The position numbers and the translations under genes were made by a program. A DNA stretch of 18,732 nt. Origin: DAOTVC01 sp034437215 (GTDB lineage Bacteria > Chloroflexota > Anaerolineae > B4-G1 > SLSP01). Below, piece by piece: positions 15,717-18,732 of the stretch. Each line of letters starts with the position of its first letter. Position 1 is the first letter of the stretch. Where the stretch lies: positions 1 to 18,732 of the forward strand of contig DAOTVC010000161.1 in assembly GCA_034437215.1 (NCBI GenBank). Reading direction: 5' to 3'. The notes beneath the pieces were generated by a model that made no database searches, was not told the origin of the DNA, and worked only from the letters and a program-made list of their open reading frames with translations.

Positions 15717-15746
15717 TTCAGTAGAGTCATCCATGACTCTACTGAA
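15717..15746. repeat. Perfect 14-bp palindrome
   Basis: TTCAGTAGAGTCAT (15717-15730), CC, ATGACTCTACTGAA (15733-15746). A T-run precedes it on the plus strand (TTTTTT just left), and no T-run follows on either strand in the sense needed for an intrinsic terminator. It sits exactly between the two inverted-repeat elements and could be an element end or an operator-like site. Confidence 0.6.
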
Positions 15747-15758
15747 GAAAGGCTTTTT

Positions 15759-15870
15759 ACCACAGAGGGCACGGAGATTTTTTAAGTTGGACTTCATAAA
15801 ATCAGGCCAAAGAGCGCTTTTTATAAAGATATTTCACTATCTCCTTGGTTTTCTCGGTGTTCTCCGTGTT
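15759..15870. repeat. MITE-like inverted repeat, cacagag/acggag type
   Basis: ACCACAGAGGGCACGGAGA (15759-15777) faces TCTCGGTGTTCTCCGTGTT (15852-15870); the core CACGGAGA/TCTCCGTG is exact and the rest is imperfect. About 75 bp of AT-rich DNA lies between. The words match a widespread class of dispersed intergenic repeats that I have seen in Chloroflexota and other genomes. It ends about 50 bp before the HTH gene. Confidence 0.55.
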
Positions 15871-15919
15871 GGAAGGAGTTTTTTCAGGGCAGTCATCTAT
15901 AGTCCAAAAAGAGGTCCCT

Positions 15920-16222
15920 ATGACACATTTTTACATACCTGAGCTAGATTTGTCAACTCGCATCGCCTTAGGTTTGAAAATGCTCCGCCCGATTCCCGAA
16001 CGTGAATGGGGTCGGGCCACGGAGTTGGTTGAGCAATACAACATCTCACGGACGCTACTCTACCAACTGCGCGACCGGGCAGAGAAGACCCTCTATCAAG
16101 CCTGCATACCTCAGCAACCGGGGCCAGCCCCGGAAGGAGAAGGGGTCATCATTGATCGCGCCTCCCCACCCCTCCCAACGCCAGGCAACGCCCAATCCCA
16201 GGACACTCAGAAGAGCGAATAG
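15920..16222 (+). CDS. Small helix-turn-helix protein, possibly a transposase-like N-terminal fragment
   Basis: The 100-residue product begins MTHFYIPELDLSTRIALGLKMLRPIPEREW and has a clear helix-turn-helix, WGRATELVEQYNISRTLLYQLRDRAEKTL (about 30-58), followed by a Pro-rich, unstructured end (PGPAPEGEG, PPLPTPGNAQSQ). GAGG 5 nt before the ATG at 15920 supports this start; reading further upstream only adds repeat-derived sequence. HTHs of this 'VSRTLLYELRDRA' kind occur at the N-terminus of longer transposase-related proteins in Chloroflexota, so this may be a truncated copy. It lies directly right of the inverted-repeat elements. It overlaps the end of the convergent small membrane ORF by 16 nt. 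Confidence 0.6.
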   Translation: MTHFYIPELDLSTRIALGLKMLRPIPEREWGRATELVEQYNISRTLLYQLRDRAEKTLYQACIPQQPGPAPEGEGVIIDRASPPLPTPGNAQSQDTQKSE

Positions 16223-16503
16223 CGGAGGCAGGTTTTCAATGGGGGATCATCCTCTACCGCATGCGGGTCTGCTCGCCCGGTTGTCACCCAATTCCAGGTG
16301 TAGCCTAGAAGTGCGAGTAGGGTGACCACCATAAGCACCGCTCCCCAGATCCGCGCAATCCGGCGTATCCTTTCTGTCACACGATCACTGACCCTGGTGA
16401 CGTTCCGCAGGTCCTCCCTCCTTGCTTTCCAGGTGATCATCTCCTCCGGCCCGGCCACTCGAAAGGCGGCGCGAGGCGTGAGACGCCAGGCACCGCCGCT
16501 CAT
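16207..16503 (-). CDS. Small one-TM hypothetical protein
   Basis: The 98-residue reading follows the hemolysin III gene on the same strand. It shows a soluble N-terminal half (FRVAGPEEMITWKARREDLRNVTRVSDRVTERIRRIARI) and one convincing membrane helix (WGAVLMVVTLLALLGYTWNWV). The ATG at 16503 lacks a good ribosome site; a TTG at 16515 overlapping the upstream stop is the alternative and would suggest coupling. I know no family for it. The real membrane helix and the tight spacing favour a gene; the weak start and the overlap with the convergent HTH gene count against it. Confidence 0.4.
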   Translation of the reverse strand: MSGGAWRLTPRAAFRVAGPEEMITWKARREDLRNVTRVSDRVTERIRRIARIWGAVLMVVTLLALLGYTWNWVTTGRADPHAVEDDPPLKTCLRYSLF

Positions 16504-16511
16504 AAGGTTGT

Positions 16512-17162
16512 TCAAACTAACTGCATAACCGAGAAGAAGTGAAATATGCTACCCCCGATCACTAAGAGGTGCCAGATTGCATGGCCAAAGGGTAAACTTC
16601 GCCATTTATAGAAAATAATGCCGGTCGTATAAAACGCTCCCCCAACCAACAAGAAGATCAGACTGCGCACGCCAATATTACGCATAGCCTGGTTAAAGAC
16701 CAGCACTGCAAACCATCCCATGACCACATACAACCATACCGGCGGCTTAACGAACTTTTCAGTTAAGACCAATTTAGCCACCAGCGTTATCAAAGCCACT
16801 CCCCAAACCAGCCCCATGGTGATCCAACCAAACGTGCCACGTAACTTGGTAAGCAGGAAAGGCGTATAGGTCCCCGCGATCAAGATGAAAATCGCGGCGT
16901 GATCCAGACGCTGCAGCAGCGCATTGCTGTTTAACCGGGGTGTACTATGGTAGACCATCGAGGCTGCATAGAGCAAAATCAGCGAGATGCCGAAAACGAT
17001 GACCCCACCCAAATACCAGGGATCACCCGTTGGACCTGCCCGCGCGATCAATACAATGAGACCCGCGATACTCAACCCTAAACCGATAGCATGGGTTGCG
17101 CTGTTCGCGATAATCTCATAGAGAGAAAAGGATTGATGGATGGGGTCGGTCTTATAGGGCAT
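16512..17162 (-). CDS. Hemolysin III / TrhA family membrane protein (PAQR type)
   Basis: This 216-residue protein has seven predicted membrane helices and the family's conserved residues: IIANSATHAIGLGLSIAG near the N-terminus, SMVYHS after helix 2, LDHAAIFILIAGTYTPF, and a C-terminal HAIWHLLVIGGSIFHFFSV. The Ser/His/Asp/His set matches the metal-binding site of PAQR-type proteins. Bacterial members are linked to membrane lipid or fluidity homeostasis rather than proven haemolysis. The ATG at 17162 is preceded by AGGAG at 6-nt spacing; the longer reading from 17216 lacks one. A possible extended -10 lies upstream. The small one-TM gene follows almost immediately. Base composition is lower in GC than the left half of the window. 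Confidence 0.93.
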   Translation of the reverse strand: MPYKTDPIHQSFSLYEIIANSATHAIGLGLSIAGLIVLIARAGPTGDPWYLGGVIVFGISLILLYAASMVYHSTPRLNSNALLQRLDHAAIFILIAGTYTPFLLTKLRGTFGWITMGLVWGVALITLVAKLVLTEKFVKPPVWLYVVMGWFAVLVFNQAMRNIGVRSLIFLLVGGAFYTTGIIFYKWRSLPFGHAIWHLLVIGGSIFHFFSVMQLV

Positions 17163-17200
17163 GGTTACTCCTGATGCGTTAGATTTTTTCTGATGATTTA

Positions 17201-17209
17201 AGTATATCA
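17201..17209 (-). promoter_or_regulatory. Possible extended -10 of the hemolysin III gene
   Basis: On the minus strand TGATATACT fits an extended -10 (TGnTATAAT, one mismatch), 39 nt before the ATG. No good -35 stands at the right distance, which is tolerated by extended -10 promoters. Confidence 0.35.
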
Positions 17210-17216
17210 CGATCAA

Positions 17217-17844
17217 CGTAACTATACCTGAAAGCTGACTAACAGTTTCCCATCATTTAGATGAGTGCTCAGGCGGTTGCGGGGTATCAAAATTTCAAAC
17301 TCACTCGGGGAAGTTCTTGTAAATCCCTATGCCCCCTCCTTGGCGAGCACCTTGCGGCGGCTCAAGCCGCCTTTAAAGAGGGGGGTCTTCTTTCCCCGTA
17401 CTTCGAGGTCGACCCGAGTACACAAACGCCGTGTGCGCCCTGCTCTTCGCTGTCCATGACAGACCCTTTGAACGAGTCCCATCAAAGCTCATGAACCTCA
17501 TTCTGCCGCCTAAGCGTCTGTAAGAAAACAACTTCCCGACAGCAGGTGCTTGGGGAGCGTAACGAACTTCTGGAGGGGCTTGAGGCGCACAGCGCTAAAA
17601 CAACACGCCAAAATCTTTTCTCAAACAACAGCAAGTACTCCCGATTACCAGAGGACCAAGAACATATCGGACACGTCATACTGTTCACCTGCCCGCCATC
17701 GAATTGAGAAAGTCTTACATCGTATCGCTTAACGCACTTGCATCATCTGCGCGCAGGTGACACGGAAACAAACTACTTGAGAAGATTCCCTCGTAACCGG
17801 CGCACCGCCGATCTACACCGTCCCCGGTCCGCTCCAGCGATGTG
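17217..17844. other. Gene-free 630-bp stretch
   Basis: No reading frame here gives recognisable protein. The only clear structure is a 6-bp hairpin, GGCGGC-TCAA-GCCGCC (17356-17371), followed by TTTAAAGAGGGG, which could be a weak terminator or a piece of a dispersed repeat. The rest looks like decayed or non-coding DNA. Confidence 0.5.
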
Positions 17845-18297
17845 CTAGGCCGAACCACGACTCGGCTCCGCCGTCATGAAGTAGTGGGTATCGGACTCCT
17901 GTGTGATCCTAAACCCGAGCCGAACATACAGCCTCCTGGCCGGGTTGGTCTTCAGGACCTTAAGGGTGACTGGTTTCTTCACCCTGCGGCCCTGTTCCAG
18001 CACATCTTTGATTAGCCTGGTACCTACGCCCTTACCTTGAAAGTCCGGCTCCAACGCGATATACGAGAGGAAGAGATGATCGCCCTCATCTAGAACAGTG
18101 AGGCATCCGATGTCATTTCCGCCGTGCCGGATGATGGACCTGCCTTTGAGTTCAAAATTGTTCCCGAAGTGGGATTCCTGCCAATCCTCGTCCCAGCCCC
18201 AAGTCTGATCAATGTAGTCCTTGAGAGTTCTCCGATGCAACTCGTACAGGAAATCGAAGTCCTGGTCAGTTGCATCTCGCAACGAGATATCTGTCAC
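17845..18297 (-). CDS. GNAT-family N-acetyltransferase
   Basis: The 150-residue product starts VTDISLRDATDQDFDFLYELHRRTL and has the GNAT acetyl-CoA site in FLSYIALEPDFQGKGVGTRLIKDVL (motif A, QGKGVG) and the later NPARRLYVRLGFRI (motif B). It would transfer an acetyl group from acetyl-CoA to an amine; the acceptor is unknown. I chose the GTG at 18297 because AGAGGA lies 5 nt before it and because the GNAT fold begins here. The longer reading from 18435 would add 46 residues that are a translation of the attC-like element. GNAT enzymes are frequent passengers of integron gene cassettes, which fits the site just upstream. The gene is less GC-rich than the left half. Confidence 0.85.
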   Translation of the reverse strand: MTDISLRDATDQDFDFLYELHRRTLKDYIDQTWGWDEDWQESHFGNNFELKGRSIIRHGGNDIGCLTVLDEGDHLFLSYIALEPDFQGKGVGTRLIKDVLEQGRRVKKPVTLKVLKTNPARRLYVRLGFRITQESDTHYFMTAEPSRGSA

Positions 18298-18312
18298 TCT
18301 GTCCTCTGTTCG

Positions 18313-18416
18313 GCCTAACACCCGCAAATCTGGCGCTGACCAGCCGCTCCACGAGCCACCAAGTCCCGCGCCAACAAACCAAGCTTCAAAAGTCGCCAGC
18401 ATTTGCTTGGTTAGCC
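18313..18416 (-). mobile_element. attC-like integron recombination site
   Basis: Read on the minus strand, GGCTAAC (R''-like, 18416-18410) is followed by a 3-nt spacer and GCAAATGCTGGCG. After 59 nt comes CGCCAGATTTGC, a 4-nt spacer and GTTAGGC (18319-18313), which fits the R' consensus GTTRRRY. The inner arms pair over 12 bp with a single unpaired G in the left arm, as expected of the extrahelical base in L'' of attC sites; R''/R' pair in 6 of 7 positions. The spacers are unpaired, like the central spacer of attC. The GNAT gene begins 16 bp after R'. Total length (104 bp) is within the known range. No integrase gene is in the window. Confidence 0.65.
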
Positions 18417-18580
18417 GTTGCTTTGCACGAGACAATCTGGAGCAGACCTGACATACAAAAACACCCTGTTTACCGGCAATTCATATCAATTATTAATATG
18501 ACTGTCTTCACTTGCGACGAGAGCCACCCACTCAGCAGAGAACTTAACCAATCAGCGAGAAAACCTTGTCACTATCCCTC

Positions 18581-18732
18581 CTAACGCCAGGCAATGCTCA
18601 TGTCGCGGGTGTTGAAGTTGGGCGGATAGGGCAGCCACGGCACCTCCTGCTCGCCGTCGCTGACCAGCCAGTTGCGATAGTTGAGAAACTCCAGATATGC
18701 GGCAAAGCGACGCGCGTCGCAGCCGCCGGCTT
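18581..18732 (-). CDS. C-terminal end of an unrecognised protein
   Basis: On the minus strand a frame open from the window edge gives about 49 residues of credible protein, AGGCDARRFAAYLEFLNYRN, then WLVSDGEQEVPWLPYPPNF, ending NTRDMSIAWR before TAG at 18581-18583. The start lies beyond the window. The Trp/Pro/Tyr-rich ending suggests a folded enzyme or binding domain, but I cannot name a family. GC content rises again compared with the DNA on its left. The stop is 165 nt upstream of the attC-like site, so this could be the gene of the preceding cassette or simply the chromosomal flank. Confidence 0.6.
   Translation of the reverse strand, partial: AGGCDARRFAAYLEFLNYRNWLVSDGEQEVPWLPYPPNFNTRDMSIAWR

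Larger units (their letters stand above)
15370..15919. other. Gene-free 550-bp stretch with repeats
   Basis: I see no convincing gene. The first 200 bases include a minus-strand reading of 64 codons (15403-15597; WSHNLSQSKLKAFLQDTYTA...) with no recognisable domain. The remainder holds two MITE-like inverted repeats and a perfect palindrome, listed separately. Base composition is clearly more AT-rich than in the genes on the left. Confidence 0.6.

Noticed and set aside
17780..17850. A second attC site after the GNAT stop
   Set aside because: GCCTAGC overlaps the stop codon, but I find no matching R' nor clear inverted arms; at most a decayed site.
18298..18435. Longer N-terminus for the GNAT gene
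   Set aside because: It translates the attC-like element and precedes the GNAT fold; the GTG at 18297 has its own ribosome site.
16168..18605. Similar words CCCAACGCCAGGCAACGCC (near 16170) and CCTAACGCCAGGCAATGC (near 18577)
   Set aside because: The shared stretch is short and both copies lie in or beside unrelated coding sequence; I could not show that they bound an element.

Overview
The window looks like a piece of a high-GC bacterial chromosome, most likely Chloroflexota (Anaerolineae-like). This is an inference from several things: GC-rich coding with many GTG starts, a DUF2207 protein with a Cys/His tail, a DUF3798 transporter, TPR-regulator debris, and intergenic repeats of the 'cacagaggacacggag' and 'gccaagtcgcaaag' kind. 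No rRNA or tRNA gene is present to fix the taxonomy. GC content is visibly lower in the right third (about 15.4-18.6 kb), which holds inverted-repeat elements, small or broken genes and an attC-like site; it reads as an accessory region.

Layout. (1) 1-1342, +: the 3' end of a FecCD/BtuC-type permease overlaps its ATPase. (2) 1343-1540: a G-rich/C-rich repeat spacer. (3) 1541-2386, +: a class I SAM methyltransferase. (4) 7390 down to 2394, minus strand: a four-gene operon with its own predicted promoter. It encodes a secreted and membrane-anchored DUF2207 protein with a C-terminal tail of about 53 residues built from Cys-His-Ser-Ala units (12 Cys), a radical SAM/SPASM enzyme with an N-terminal PqqD-like domain, a long coiled-coil protein, and a small membrane protein with a C-terminal zinc ribbon. 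The last three genes are translationally coupled (4-nt overlap, then a 2-nt gap). (5) 7487-8259, minus: a frameshifted TPR-protein remnant, then a doubtful small ORF at 8308-8544. (6) 8716-14158, +: a strong promoter, a structured leader of about 217 nt with a possible pseudoknot, then a DUF3798 lipoprotein, a double-NBD ATPase and two permeases, with a 14-bp hairpin between the binding protein and the ATPase and an 11-bp hairpin after the operon. (7) 14431-15369, +: a membrane-anchored SUMF1/FGE-fold protein lacking one catalytic Cys. (8) 15370-15919: two MITE-like inverted repeats and a perfect palindrome, followed by a small HTH protein. (9) 16207-17162, minus: a small one-TM protein and a hemolysin III/PAQR-family protein. 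(10) 17845-18732, minus: a GNAT acetyltransferase directly downstream of an attC-like site, and the C-terminus of an unrecognised gene.

The strongest candidate for an undescribed system is region 4. A repeat-tailed membrane protein is encoded immediately before a radical SAM enzyme that carries its own peptide-recognition-like domain, which is the arrangement expected for peptide modification (RiPP-like) acting on a membrane-tethered protein. Predicted topology puts the tail in the cytoplasm, where the enzyme would be. The coiled-coil and zinc-ribbon proteins are candidate accessory parts. The modification, if any, cannot be read from sequence. Second and third in interest are the structured leader of the DUF3798 operon and the attC-like site upstream of the GNAT gene.
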